The notes under the pieces were generated by a model that was not told where the DNA came from, ran no database searches, and saw only the letters and a list, made by a program, of their open reading frames with translations. Position numbers and translations under genes: made by a program. Positions 1-11,400 of a stretch of 64,000 nucleotides of DNA are shown here, in pieces (position 1 is the stretch's first letter; every line of letters begins with the position of its first letter). Origin of the DNA: Larus michahellis (taxonomy: Eukaryota > Chordata > Aves > Charadriiformes > Laridae); assembly GCF_964199755.1 (NCBI RefSeq), contig NC_133926.1, positions 372,001 to 436,000 of the forward strand, read 5' to 3'.

Positions 1-255
1 TCTCCTTCTCCTTTTCTTTCTTCTTTTCTCCTTTTTAATTTTTTCTCTTCTTTCTCTCCTTTCGCCTCTTTTCTTTTTTTCCTCCTTCTCTCTCCCCTTT
101 TTTCTTATTCTCGCTCCTCTTTTCTCCTTTGTTCTCTTTTCCCCCTCTTTTCTCCTCTCCTTTCCCTCCCCTTCTCTTCTTTATTCTCTTTTCTCCTCTT
201 TTCTCTTTTTTTCCTTTTTTCTCTCCTTTTCTCCCCCTTCCCTTCCCCTCCTCTC
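1..255. repeat. Polypyrimidine tract (TTCTCTCC-like)
   Basis: The plus strand is almost pure C and T, made of irregular TTTTCTCC and TTCTCTCC steps. No coding signal is credible here; the open frames are low-complexity (Lys/Arg/Glu-rich on one strand, Phe/Pro/Ser-rich on the other). Long polypurine-polypyrimidine tracts of this kind can form triplex (H-DNA). Confidence 0.85.
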
Positions 256-424
256 CCAACACGGTGCTGCTGCTCCAGCCAGAGCCAGACCCTGATGTGG
301 GAGAAGGGGCTGGAGCAGCCGAGAAGGGGCTGAGGAAGCTGGGGAGGGGGGGGCTCAGCCTGGAGAAAAAGGGGCCGAGGGGGGACCCTCTGCTCCCTCC
401 AAGGCCCCGAAGGAGCTCAGAGAG

Positions 425-655
425 CGAAACCTCTTGTCACAAGCGACGGCACGGAAGGAAATGGCCCCCGGTTGCGCCAGGGAGGGTTATCTGGGAGATG
501 GGGAAGAATTTCTTCCCCCCAGGGGCTGCCCAGGGAAGGGGTCGAGTCTCTGGAGGGAGCTGAAGGACGTCGGGGACAAGGGACAGGGGTTAACGGTGGG
601 ACTCGATGCTCTGGAAGCTCTTTCCCACCCTAAACCATCCCACGACTCTGTAACA
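425..655 (+). mobile_element. CR1 LINE, 3' end fragment
   Basis: The sequence follows the recalled 3' end of avian CR1 elements. In order it has a CACGGAAGGAAATGG-like start, GCGCCAGGGAGGGTTATCTG, GGAAGAATTTCTTC, GGCTGCCCAGGGAAG, TGGGACTCGATG and CACCCTAAACCATCCCACGA. It is a short 5'-truncated and diverged copy, with no reverse transcriptase. CR1 is the dominant LINE of birds, turtles and crocodilians. The identification is from memory of the consensus; a RepeatMasker run would settle the subfamily. Confidence 0.8.
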
Positions 656-982
656 GAACAAATCAGGACAGAACAGGCTGAAATATTTGGGTTGGGAGGG
701 ACGGACCCGGCTCATCTCCCCCCACCCACCCGGGGGCTGACCCAAAGCCGACGCCGGATCTTCAGGGAAATTTAAGAAATAAAAACCTCATGGGGGGGGT
801 CGAAGACAGAGCCCTGAAAGTCATTTCTGTTCCTCACTCCCCTCCCCGGCTCGCTGCTTTCCTGAACTCTCCTTCTTTTCCCTTTTTCTCCCCCGAAATC
901 CAGCCGCCTCCCCCGCCCCGACTCAACAGGACCCACCTCCCCCCGGAGAACCCACGCGGGGACACGACTGCAAAACAAACCT
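656..982. other. Intergenic, no gene recognised
   Basis: About 330 bases between the CR1 fragment and the TUT1 poly(A) region. A plus-strand AATAAA occurs near 776, but no upstream plus-strand exon is recognisable, so I do not assign it to a gene. Confidence 0.5.
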
Positions 983-988
983 TTTACT
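983..988 (-). terminator. TUT1: Candidate TUT1 poly(A) signal (AGTAAA)
   Basis: The plus strand reads TTTACT, giving AGTAAA on the coding strand 19 bases past the stop. It is a known weak variant, and no AATAAA was seen on this strand nearby. Confidence 0.4.
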
Positions 989-1006
989 GCCAAAAATAAA
1001 ACCCTC

Positions 1007-4000
1007 TCAAGAGACAGAACCCCCCGCCACGTCCCCTCCGTTCTGGGGCTCCGTGCCCCCCGCCGGCCCCCAGCCCAGGCGCCGCCGCACCGCGCCGGGC
1101 AGAAAACTCTGCAAAAAGTGAAAAAAGTCCCGAAAAAGCGGCCCGGGGGGGGTTGGGGAGGGGACCAGGCGCAGGAGGACCCGCGTCTCCCGCCGGGTGG
1201 TGGCCGGGCGGGCGCTGGCCTCGAATTGCAGCAGCGGCTGCGGCGTCCCCTCGGCGTCCCCTTGTCCCACGATGGTCTCCGAAACCTTCTGCTCCAGCTC
1301 CAGGGAGTCGCCCTCCGGCTCCTCGGCGTCGTCCCCGTGACGCAGCTGACGGCGGACGCGGCGTCGTCCCGTCCACACGCGGTGCCGGACGGCGCAGCTC
1401 CAATTCGCCACCGCCGCCTCCTCGGGGACGTTGGGACGCGGTTTCTTCCCGCCCGGGAGCGCGGAGCCGTTTGTCACCTCCGACCGGTGACGCTTGGAAC
1501 CCACCACCGCCGTCTCCTCCACATCCGGCTCCGCGTCTTCCTCGGATGGCGCCGAGTCCTCCAGGATCCCGCATTCCTCGTTGGAAGCTCTCGGCGTCTT
1601 CCCGGCGGCGCAGTCGCACTTGAGAACGTCCCTCAGCACGAAGGCGATGGCGGCGCAGACCTCCCAAAACCAAGGACCGCGACCAGCGAGCTGCCGGCAG
1701 CCGCCGGCGACATCCAAAGGGATGGAAATGAGGAAAACGCCGGCGTTGCCCGCTCCCGGCTCTACCGCGCCGGGTTGGAAGAGCCGCGTCAGCCCCCAGG
1801 CGCGGCCTTTGCTGGATTTGCGGCAGTATTGCAGGCTGCGGCAATATTTGGCGGCGGCGCGACAGCAGTGGCCGAAACGGGCGGCCGTTTTCTCGTTGAC
1901 GTTGGCCGCCACGTTGTGGCTCAGCTCGAAGGGGTCCTGCAGGTTGAAGGGTCCCAATTTCAAGCCCTCGGGGACGTCGGGGGACGGCAGCGGCAGCGCT
2001 CGACCCTCCCGCAGCGAAATGACCTGCCCCGCCAAGTCGAAATCCCCCAAAACGTGGAAAAATTGGGCCAGCAGCGAACCTGGGCGGGGGGAGAGAGAGG
2101 GGTGAGTAGCCGGGATTTGGGGACGCCCCCCCCCTGGCCCCCACAGTGTCCACCCCCCGACACAGTGTCCACCCCCCGACAAGCCCGGCCCTCACCGGGA
2201 CTCTCGGTGTTGGTGCTGGGCTCCAGCGACGCCGCGTCCCGGGGGAAGCTGCAGTCCCATCCGCCCACCACGGCGCGGTCCTCGTCCCCTGCAGCGAGAA
2301 AAGCGACGCTAAGAAGAGGGGTCCCCCCCGCGAAAGGGGGACAAAGGAACAGAGAGGGGGACGTTACCTGCCACGTCACGCAGCCGGGCGACGGTGGGGA
2401 GCACGGGGGGGCTGCGGGTCTGCAGGAAAAAGAGCACCAGCAGCGTCAGGGCGTAGTTGTTGAGGAGGGGACCTCCCCCAGAGGGGTTTCCTGCGGGGGA
2501 AAAGATGGCGTCAGAGCCACGCTGTCACCTACCGAGGGGACACAACCTCGCCGCGAAGGCCGTCACCCGCTGAGGGACCGAGGAGGACACCCCCCCGGGA
2601 CGTTGTCACCCGCTGTCACCTGCCAGGCCCTGCTGCTTGGCCCAGAGCCGCACGGCGTAGACCAACGGCCGCACGCGTTCGTCCGCCTCGGCGCAAAGCT
2701 GCAGGAAGCGGGTGTTGAGGAGCGCCAGCCTGCGGGGACGGCGGCATGAGGACAAGGACACGTCACCGGAGCCAGGGAGAGGAACCCTCCCCGCCACATC
2801 CCACCCTCCCCCCGGACCTGTTGTCGATGGAGATGTCACCCGCCAGCCCCGATTGTTTGTGACAAAACTTAACGACGGGCCGCCGGGCGGTGGGGACGGC
2901 GCGGACCCGGCGGACGCCCGGCACGCAGCGTCGCAGCACGGTGGCCACCAGCTCCAACACCTCCGGCGCCGGCGTCACCGCCAGGTCGATGTCGCTCAGG
3001 ATGGAATCCTCGGAGGCGGGAAGGTCTCGAGTGGCCGCCGCCTGGAGGGATTTGGTGGGTTCCAGGTCCAGGAGAAGGTCAAGGTCGCAGCCGTGGGCGT
3101 CGAAGCCGTTGACGGAGGAGCCGAAGGGCAGCACGGCGCAGCCTGAGCGGGGAAAAGAGGGAGGCGAGTGCGTGAGGAACGCGGCCGTGTCACACGAGGG
3201 ACGCGGTGGCGATGGCCCAGGCTGGCCCGAGGGACGTGAGACACGAGGAATGGGGCTGCGGGGGGCCGGGGGGGGGGGCGCTCACCGGGGAAGAACTCGG
3301 TGAAAACCTCCTGGAAGAGCGTCACCAGGAGGTGCCGCACCCGGCGCTCGGCCTCGCTCAGCTCCAGCAGCTCCACCAGCCGCGACATTTGGGTGTCCAC
3401 CTGCGAGGAGACCTGTCACCGGCCAGCCTGGGACGCTTCCCCTCCCCCTGTCCCCCCCCCCCCCAACGTCCCCAGGGTCACCCACGGTCCCCAGCGCGTT
3501 CCCACACCCCTGGGAGACACTTGGGAGCCCCCAAAACCCCTGGAACCCTCTCAAATCTCCAGGACACCCCCAAACCCCTAGAAGAGCCTCCAGACGCCCT
3601 CCCAAATCCCTGGGAGAGCCCCGGGAACCCCCCCCAGGTCCCCAGGAGAGCCCCGGGAACCCCCCCCATCAAGTCCCCAGAAGAGCCCCAGGACCCCTCC
3701 CCAAATCCCTGGGAGAGCCCCGGGAACCCCCCCAAATCCCTGGGATCCCTCCCCAAGTCCCCAGGAGAGCCCTGGGAACCCCCCAAATCACCAGGACCCC
3801 CCCCCCAGGTCCCCAGGATCCCTCCCCAAATCCCCAGAAGAGCCCCAGGACCCCCCGGTCGAGCTCCGGGATCCCCCTAAGTCCCCAGGATCCCTCCCCA
3901 GATCCCTGTGAGAGCCCCAGGAACCCCCCCAAACCCCTGGGACCCCTCAAGGGGGTGCCTGTCGCGCCCCCCCCACAAGCCCCCACTCACGTCCGAGGCC

Positions 4001-4956
4001 TGCCAAAGCTCCTGCTCCAGCCGGGCCGGGCTGAGGGGCTCCCGGCGGGGGCTGCGCCCGGAGGGGGGCCCGTAAACGAACCCCTTTTGCTCCCGGGGCC
4101 GGACACGGAGCCGGTGCCCGTCCAGGTGGTGCCGGGGCTCCGCCAGGGCCCGCTCCCGTCCCGCCGCCTCCCGCAGCTCCACGATGGCGTAAGCGCCCTA
4201 AAACCGGGGGGTGGAGAAACACCGTCAGCCCCTCCCGGTACCTCCGGTGCGTGTGTCCCCCCTCCCCCGGGGTCGCCCCCACCTTCTCTTTGTCCATCAC
4301 GACCGTCGCGACATCGCCGTAGGTACGGAAATAGTCGGCGAGTTCCGCGCCCGAGGTGCCGCGGGCGAAACCGGTAACGAAGAGGCTCCGTTGTTCCTGG
4401 GCCCGGCGTTCGGCCCGCAGAGCCCGCAGCCGCTGGTGCTTCTTCCCCCGGAGGTGCTCCGCCAAGCTCGGCCCTGCACCGGGGGGAAAGGCAGCGCCGG
4501 TAACCGGTAAACCGCAGCCCGCCCCCCCCCCCGGCAACTTCGATGGCCGCCACTGGAGACGACCTCCCCCCCGCACTCACGGTTGGCGGCAGAGACTTGG
4601 CACAAGCGGCAGCGGAACCCGCCCCGAGGTTGAGACTCCACGTCGGGATCTGCTACCGGGTCGGGGAGGAGACCGGGAACGGTACCGGCACCGGGGAGCG
4701 GGTCGGGAACCGCGTCCGTATCTGGGCCGGAGCTGGGGTCTGTCTCCAGGCCGGTGTCCGCCTCCGTGGCTGGGCAGGAGCCGGTACTAGTACCGGCGAC
4801 CGGGCCGGGATCCGCTTCTGGGCCGGTGTCCGCATCTGTGGCTGGACCGGAGCCGGTGCCGGTACCGAGAACCAGGCCGGGACCCGCCTCCACGGCTGGG
4901 CCGGGGCCGGTGTCGACGTCCGTGGCTGGGCCGGGGCCGTTACCGGTACCCGCCAT
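1007..4956 (-). CDS. TUT1: TUT1, U6 terminal uridylyltransferase / Star-PAP
   Basis: Nuclear nucleotidyltransferase that adds 3' uridines to U6 snRNA and acts as a speckle poly(A) polymerase. Nine coding exons (4581-4956, 4283-4473, 3991-4197, 3286-3400, 2818-3142, 2620-2729, 2368-2490, 2196-2288, 1007-2079) sum to 2613 nt, 870 aa, all in frame; the human protein is about 874 aa. Visible in order: a U1-type zinc finger ([12 protein letters not shown]), an RRM ([10 protein letters not shown]...VVMDKEK), the polymerase-beta-type core with FGSSVNGFD and the DLDLLLDL carboxylates, the third Asp in [11 protein letters not shown], the PAP-associated part ([12 protein letters not shown]) and a C-terminal KA-1-like end. 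The start codon lies in a CpG-rich segment. The N-terminus is about 90 aa longer than the human one and is built of repeats. The polymerase insert rich in Pro/Glu in human is mostly missing. Identity is from recalled family sequence. Confidence 0.95.
3440..3985. repeat. Minisatellite in a TUT1 intron
   Basis: Tandem copies of a roughly 35-50 bp C-rich unit containing CAAATCCCTGGGAGAGCC followed by CCGGGAACCCCCC fill the intron between the RRM-end exon and the catalytic exons. Confidence 0.8.
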
Positions 4957-5110
4957 GTCCACGGCACCACCGGCGTCCTCCCACTCCCGCTTCTCTCCAC
5001 AACTTCCGCCGGAAGTAGCCCGTCCCATCTACGTCCCCCAAGGAACTTCCGCCAGAAGCGACTCGCACCCACCTAGCTCCCCCGGAAAACGCGACCCGAC
5101 AGAAACGTTC
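4957..5110 (-). promoter_or_regulatory. TUT1: TUT1 promoter / 5' region
   Basis: Only about 240 bases separate the TUT1 start codon from the MTA2 poly(A) signal, so the promoter must be very short. It holds repeated CTTCCGCCGGAAG-like ETS motifs (near 5005 and 5047) typical of TATA-less housekeeping promoters. Confidence 0.5.
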
Positions 5111-5196
5111 CGCCCGCCGGTATCTCCCCCCCCAGTAACTCCCCCCTCGCCCGGTGCCGCTTTTTGGACCCCGGTGAAGAAAAATCGTCGTTTTTG

Positions 5197-5202
5197 TTTA
5201 TT
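5197..5202 (-). terminator. MTA2: MTA2 poly(A) signal AATAAA
   Basis: TTTATT on the plus strand, about 235 bases past the MTA2 stop, which gives a short 3' UTR ending immediately upstream of TUT1. Confidence 0.75.
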
Positions 5203-5435
5203 TCCTGGCGCTACAGAACCGGGACAGCCCGAGATACAAAACCGGGGGGGTTGGGGGGCGGGGGACATTGCTCCACGTACAAAAGGGGCCCGCGGCAGGG
5301 GTGGGGGGTGTAAAAGGGCAGGGGGGGGCACCGGACCGGCACCGGGACCCCCCCCTCCCCCGGCGGATATTTCTATGGAAATAAAAAAAATACAAAAGGG
5401 GCCCGGCCCGGTGACGGCGGGGGGGGTGAGGGGTG

Positions 5436-8400
5436 TCAGTCCTCGAGGACGATGGGCTCCGAGGTGCTGGCGGGGTGGGGGGGTGCGGGGGGGGGCAGGG
5501 ACCCTCCCCCCGGCCTCAGGGGGGGCCCCGGTTTCACCTTGAGGGGGAGGTTGGGGCGGCGGGCGGCCCGGCGGAGCTCCAGGTGCGTCAGCGCCTTCCG
5601 CAGCGCCCTGGTGGGGAGGCGAGGGGGGGGGGGCAAAAAACGGGGAGGGTGGTTGGAAGGGACACCCCCACTCTGCCCTATGGGCCCCCAGATCGACCCC
5701 CCCCCCCCCCCCGCCCCATGATCCCCCTAGAATCCCAAGCCCCCCCCTTCTGACCCCCTTGTCCACCCCACAGCACCCCCCTCTCCACCACATGGCCCTC
5801 CCCATATGTCTCCCCCCCTTCACCTCATGGCCCTGTGGACCACCACCCCCTGCCCCACGGCCACCCCCTGTCTGCCCCACGGCCCCCCCAGATCCCCCTC
5901 TCTGCCCTTCAACCGCCCCCTCCTCTACCCCCCTCAGCCCCAGCTGCAGCCCTGCGCCCCAGACCCCATAGCCCACTTCCAAGCCCTCATAGCCCCCCCT
6001 GCCAGACCCGGTAGCCCCCTCCCAGACCCTGTAGTCCCCCCTCCAAGCCCCGTAGCCCCCTCCCCAGACCCCATAGACCCCTGCCCCAGGCCCCATAGCC
6101 CACTCCCAGACCCCTTAGCCCCCTCCCACATCTCTTAGCCCCCTCTCCAGAACTTGTAGTGCCCCCCGAGTCCCCAGAGCCCTTAGCCCCCTCCCAAATC
6201 CCCATAGCCCCACTCCTGCACGCCATAGCCCCCTCTCCAGGCACTTGTAGCCCCCTCCCACATCTCTTTAGCCCCCTCCCAGACCCCACAGACCCCTGCC
6301 CCAGGCCCCATAGCCCACTCCCAGACTCCATAGCCCCCTCCCAAACCCCGTGGTCCCCTCTCAAGTCCCCACAGCCCCCTCCCCACACCCCGTAGCCGCC
6401 CCCCCCGGCGAACCTGGTATCCTTGGTGGCCACAAAGACGACGGGGTTGGGGGCGTCCGCCGGGTTCAGCTTCTGCCTCTTGCTGGCAGGGGGAGGCCCA
6501 GCGCGCAGCCCCGCCGCCAGAGGGCGCCCGTTGGCCGAGAAGGGGAGGGCCCCGCCCCCGACCTGGGCGGCAGCGTCAGGCCCCGCCCCTCGGCCAATCG
6601 CAGGCCGCCCTGGCCCCGCTTGGCCCCGCCCACCCCTGCCCGGAGCTGTCACTCAACTCTCAGTCCTCCCCCTTGTCAATCAGCCCGGGCCCCGCCCACA
6701 AGGCCCTTTCCCCAACCAATCAGGGCCAGCCCTGTTCCCGCAGGCCCTTGTCAATCACCCCCATCTGACCCCACCCCTTTCCCACAGGCTCCACCCCATG
6801 TCAATCATTCCAAGCCCCGCCCCATCATTCAACCTAGGCTCCACCTCCCACCAATCATCCCATAGGCTCCAACCCCTGCCCATCATCCCCCAGGTCCCTC
6901 CCCTGTCAATCACCCCATAGGCTCCACCCCCTGCCAATCACCTCCAAGCCCTGCCCCAGCCCTGCTCCCACAGGCCCCTCTCCCTGTCACTCCCAGCGAG
7001 CTCCCGCCCCCTTCAGTGCCCCCATACCGGGGGGTTGGTGGCCCCTGCTGCCCCCTGGTAGCCCCCCAGGTGCCCGTACCCGTACTCGGGGGGGGCGGTG
7101 GCCCTCGCCGGCCCCCTCATAGCCCCTCTTGCCCACCAGCCCCGCCAGCCCCCGACTCTGGCTCAGCTGGTTCCGGTTGATGGGGGTCTTGGTGCCGCGC
7201 GGCGTCTTCGGCTTCAGGGGGGCCTGTGCGGCTGCAGGGGGGGTGTGGAAATCAGGGGGTTAGGGGCTGCCCCACGGCTCCCCCCAGCCCCACAGGACAC
7301 CACCCCCACTCCCTGGGCAGAGCCCCAAAATCCAGCCCCACAGCCCCAGTGGGGAACCCCACCCCTGTGTCTCCCCCAGCTGCTCCCCACCCCCAGGGAA
7401 CCCCCCCAGACGCCCCAGGGCCAGACCCTGCACCCCCGGGAGCCCCCCCTGTGTCCCCCACGACAGCCCCACCCCAGGGCTGGACCCCACTTCCCTGGGG
7501 ACCTCCCCCCCGTGAATCCCTGGGGACCCCTCCCTGCACCTTCCCCCCAGCCAGTCCCTCCACTCCCAGGGAATCTCCCAAATTCCCAGGGACACCCCAG
7601 CACCCGCCGGACACCCCAGGGACCCCCCCCAGCACCACACCCCTCCACCCCCAGGGACCCCCCCACCACCCCCAGCCACCCAAGGGCTGCACCCCCCACC
7701 CCCAGGGATGCTCCCTGAAGCCCCGGGGACCCCCCCAGCACGCTCAGGGACCCCTCCTGCACCCCCCAGCCACCCCAGGGCAGGATCCCACACCCCCAGG
7801 GACCCCCCCCCCGGCCCCCCAGCCCCCTCACCCAGCTCCTTGACGATGGCGGCGAGGGGCAGCCGGGCCAGCGGGTGAATCTTGAGGGGAGCCTTAGCAG
7901 CCTTGGGCAAGCGGATGGAGCCTGCGGGAGTAGGAGGGGGAGCAAGGGGATGAAGAAGAGGGTTTGCGAGGGTGGGGGCCGTGTCCCCCCTCCCCCAACC
8001 GTCACCTACACTCGGCCTTGATGGCGTTGGCGTTGATGGGGGCGTAGGGGCGGCGGGCGGCGCGGCGGGGCTGCAGGACGTCGCGGCAGAGGCGGCGGGC
8101 CAGGCGGGTGAGACGGGTGGTCTGGAGCAGGAAGGTCTGGCGGTTCTTGGCCAGTAACTTGGCCCGACTGGCGCTGGTGGTGTAAGGGGAGAGGCTCTGC
8201 GCTTCGGGGCGCGAGAGGTGACCCCGGGAGTGGGGCTCCTGCAAGGAGAGAGGGGGGGACACGCACACACAAGGACAAAAGGACCATCATTAAGGAGCTC
8301 AGTGAGGGTGCTGGGGGGCGCTGGGGGTGCAGGGGGCGTCCCCAGGGGTGTGGGTCCCGCCCTGGGGTGGCGGGGGGTCCCTTGAGGCTCAGGGAGGGTC

Positions 8401-11400
8401 CCTGGGGGTGGTGGGTCCTGCCCTGAGGTGGTTGGGGGCTCAGGGGGGGTCCCCAGGGGTATGGGGTCCAGCCCTGGGGTGGCTGGGGGGTCCCCTGGAG
8501 ATGTGGGGCCTGGTGCGGGGTGGATAGGGGATGCAGCAGGGGTCCCTGGGGGCTCGGGGGGGTCCCTGGGGGTGGTGGGTCCTGCCCTGAGGTGGTTGAG
8601 GGCTCAGGGTGGGTCCCTGGAGATGTGGGGCCTGGTGTGGGGTGGCTGGGAGGATGCAAGGGGGGGGGGTCCCTGGGGGCTCAGGGGGCATCTCTTGGGG
8701 TGGTGGGTCCTGCCCTGGGGTGGCTGGGGGTGCAGAGGGGGTCCCCAGGGGTGTGGGGTCCGGCCCTGGGGTGGCTGGGGGGTCCCCTGGAGATGTGGGG
8801 CCTGGCGTGGGGGACATGGCGGGGGTCAGTGGGGTGACCGGACCCCCTGAGGCTCACCGAGGCGCTGCGGGCCGCCCCCTCCAGCTGGGTGGGGGTCTTC
8901 AGCCCCCCATATTTCTTCCAGTAGATCCAGCAGGAGGCGCAGAGGCGGCATTGCATGTTGGGGGGGCCCCAGGCGTACCACTGGGCAGACTGGGTGGCTG
9001 TGGGGGGAGCGGAGGTGGGTATGGAGAACCCCCCCCAGGGTGGGCAGAGACTCTGCTGCCCTCCAACACCCCCATCCTGCCCCCCAGCCCCTACAGCGGC
9101 CCTGCTGCCCCCCATCCTGCCCCCTTAACCCCCCCATCCTGTGCTTCTAAGCTCTATATGCCCCTACTCCTACCCCATAGCCCCTACAGCAGCCCTGCTG
9201 CCCCCTCATCCTGCCCCCTAAGCCCCCCATCCTGTGCCCCTAACCCTTATACATCCCTGCTCCTGCCCCACAGCCCCTATAACTGCTCTCCTGTCCCCCA
9301 TCCTGCCCCCTTAACCCCCCCCATTCTGTCCCTGAGCTCTATATGCCCTTATTCCTACCCCATAGCCCCTATAATGGCCCTGCTGCCCCCCGATCCTGTC
9401 TCCCTAACCCCTGTACATCCCTGCTCCTGCCCCCCTGCTGCCCATGACCCCCCCACCCCTATAGCCCCCCGTCCCCCCACCCCCCCTCAACATCTAACCC
9501 CCCATTCTGCTGCCCTCAGCCCCCCAACTTCCTCCCAAGAGCCCAGACCCACCGGTGCCCCCCATCCCAAGACCCCCCCCACTCCAGCATCCCCTCGTTC
9601 CTCCGCCCCAGAACACCTCACCCCAGCGTCCCCCCATTCCTGCTGCCCCAGGACCCCCCCTCCGCCGCACACACACCCCCCAGGACCCCCCCACCCCACT
9701 GACTGTGGCAGCTCTCGCAGGTCAACCCCTTCTGGAAGCCGGCCCCATTCATGCCGGGTTTGGAGCCCACCGAGATGATCTGGTTGGGGTTTGGCTTCGT
9801 GCTGAGGAGAAAGAGGGGGTCAGGGGGGGACCCACCTTACCCCTCCCAGGCCTAGGAGGGGCTCCAGGCCCTCCCCCAAGGCCCCCCCGCCCCCAACTCA
9901 CTAGGTGGGGATGTAGACTTGCTTCAGCTTGCTGTCCGCTTCTGCTGCCTTCAGCCTCTTCTGTGAGCAGGGACGGTGTTAAGGCGAGTTGGGGGGACAC
10001 TGTGGGGGCTTGGGGCAGCCCCTCCATGCTGTAGGAGCCCCCCCAGGCCGCAGCAGCGCCCCCCCCACCACCCCTTACCTGCTGGATGTAGCGGTCGGTG
10101 GTTTTCCACATGTAGTAGAACTGCACGATGCTGGCCAAGGATTTCCAAGGCAGCTGCAGGGAAAGGAGTGAGTCCTCACACCAGAGGGGTTCCTTTACCC
10201 TCTGCCCCACCCCACCCCCCCCCCCCCCAGTCCTGTGGAACTCCCCCCTCCCAACTCACAAAGTCCTGCCGGATGTCGTTGAAGTCTTTCCCATATTTTT
10301 CCAGCGCTTCCTCGAAGAGCATGGCCTCAGAAGCCGACCACTCTTCCATCTCATCGCGGCACAGCACCGGCCCCCCCTGCGGCACCAGCGTCGACATGGC
10401 CTTGGCCAGATCGTAGCCGTTGCGCTGCAGCGTGTCCATGGCGTGGAACTGGGGGAAAAAACGGGGGGGGGGGGGGCACAGAACGGGGAGGGGGGGATCA
10501 GGAGGAGCCCCCCCTCACCACGGAATCAGGGTCCTCCCGGCCCCCCCAAATCTCACCAGCGTGATGTCCCGGGAGGCGGCAGCGGCGCTCATGTGCAGGC
10601 TGGGTTGTCGGATGGAGCTGCTGCAGTCCAGGGCACGTGCGAAGGTCCCGACGGCTCTGGGGGGAAACGCAGAGGCGCAGGAGGGTGTCAGCAGGGTCCC
10701 CCCCGCCGTGTCCCCCCGCACCTCCCCGGCTCCAGCTCACCGTGCCACCACCAGGAACTGGTCGATCTGCCGGTCCGTCAGGGGGTTGTCGGGGTCCCAC
10801 ACCTTCATCTCCATTTTCTGCTGGTTTCGGTTGTCCGATTCGCCTGGGGGGAGTGTGTGCGTGGGGTCAGGCTGAAATCCCTCCCCCCTCCACAGTCTTC
10901 CCCCCCCGCCTCAAAAAACACCCACACCCGTCCCCCTCCCACACCTTCGGCCAGCCGGTCTGGGATTTCTGCCTGGTACTTGCAGCCGACCCGGATCTCG
11001 CCCTGGTCGGCCAAGAGAGTTTTCTGCACGGGGTCAAACACCAGCGAGTAGAAGAAGCAGTCCTGGGGGGGGCAGGGAGAAAAAGGTGGGGGGGGGGCTC
11101 AGCTCAGTGAGAGCCCCCCCCCAAATCTGCCCCCTGCCTTGGCAGGGTGTGGGGCTCACCTCCTTCTCCAGGTACTGGCCAAGAATGTCGGTCTCATTGA
11201 GGAGCGTCACGCTGCACTTCCCCCTGTGGGGCACAGAAGTGGTGGGGGGGAGTGGTGGTGGGGGGGCATTACAGGGTGATCCACCCCCCTGGTGGGCCCC
11301 CCCCCCGACCTCGACACGCACCGTATGTGGGTGGCCGGCAGCGATTCGAACTGCCGGGAGAGGAAAAGCTCGCGGTGCTTCAGCTGGTGACGCTGCTGCT

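Noticed and set aside
776-781. Plus-strand AATAAA as the 3' end of an upstream gene
   Set aside because: No plus-strand exon recognisable in 1-775; probably chance, next to the CR1 fragment.
1118-2749. 543-codon plus-strand open frame over TUT1
   Set aside because: Antisense to conserved TUT1 exons; no family similarity recognised.
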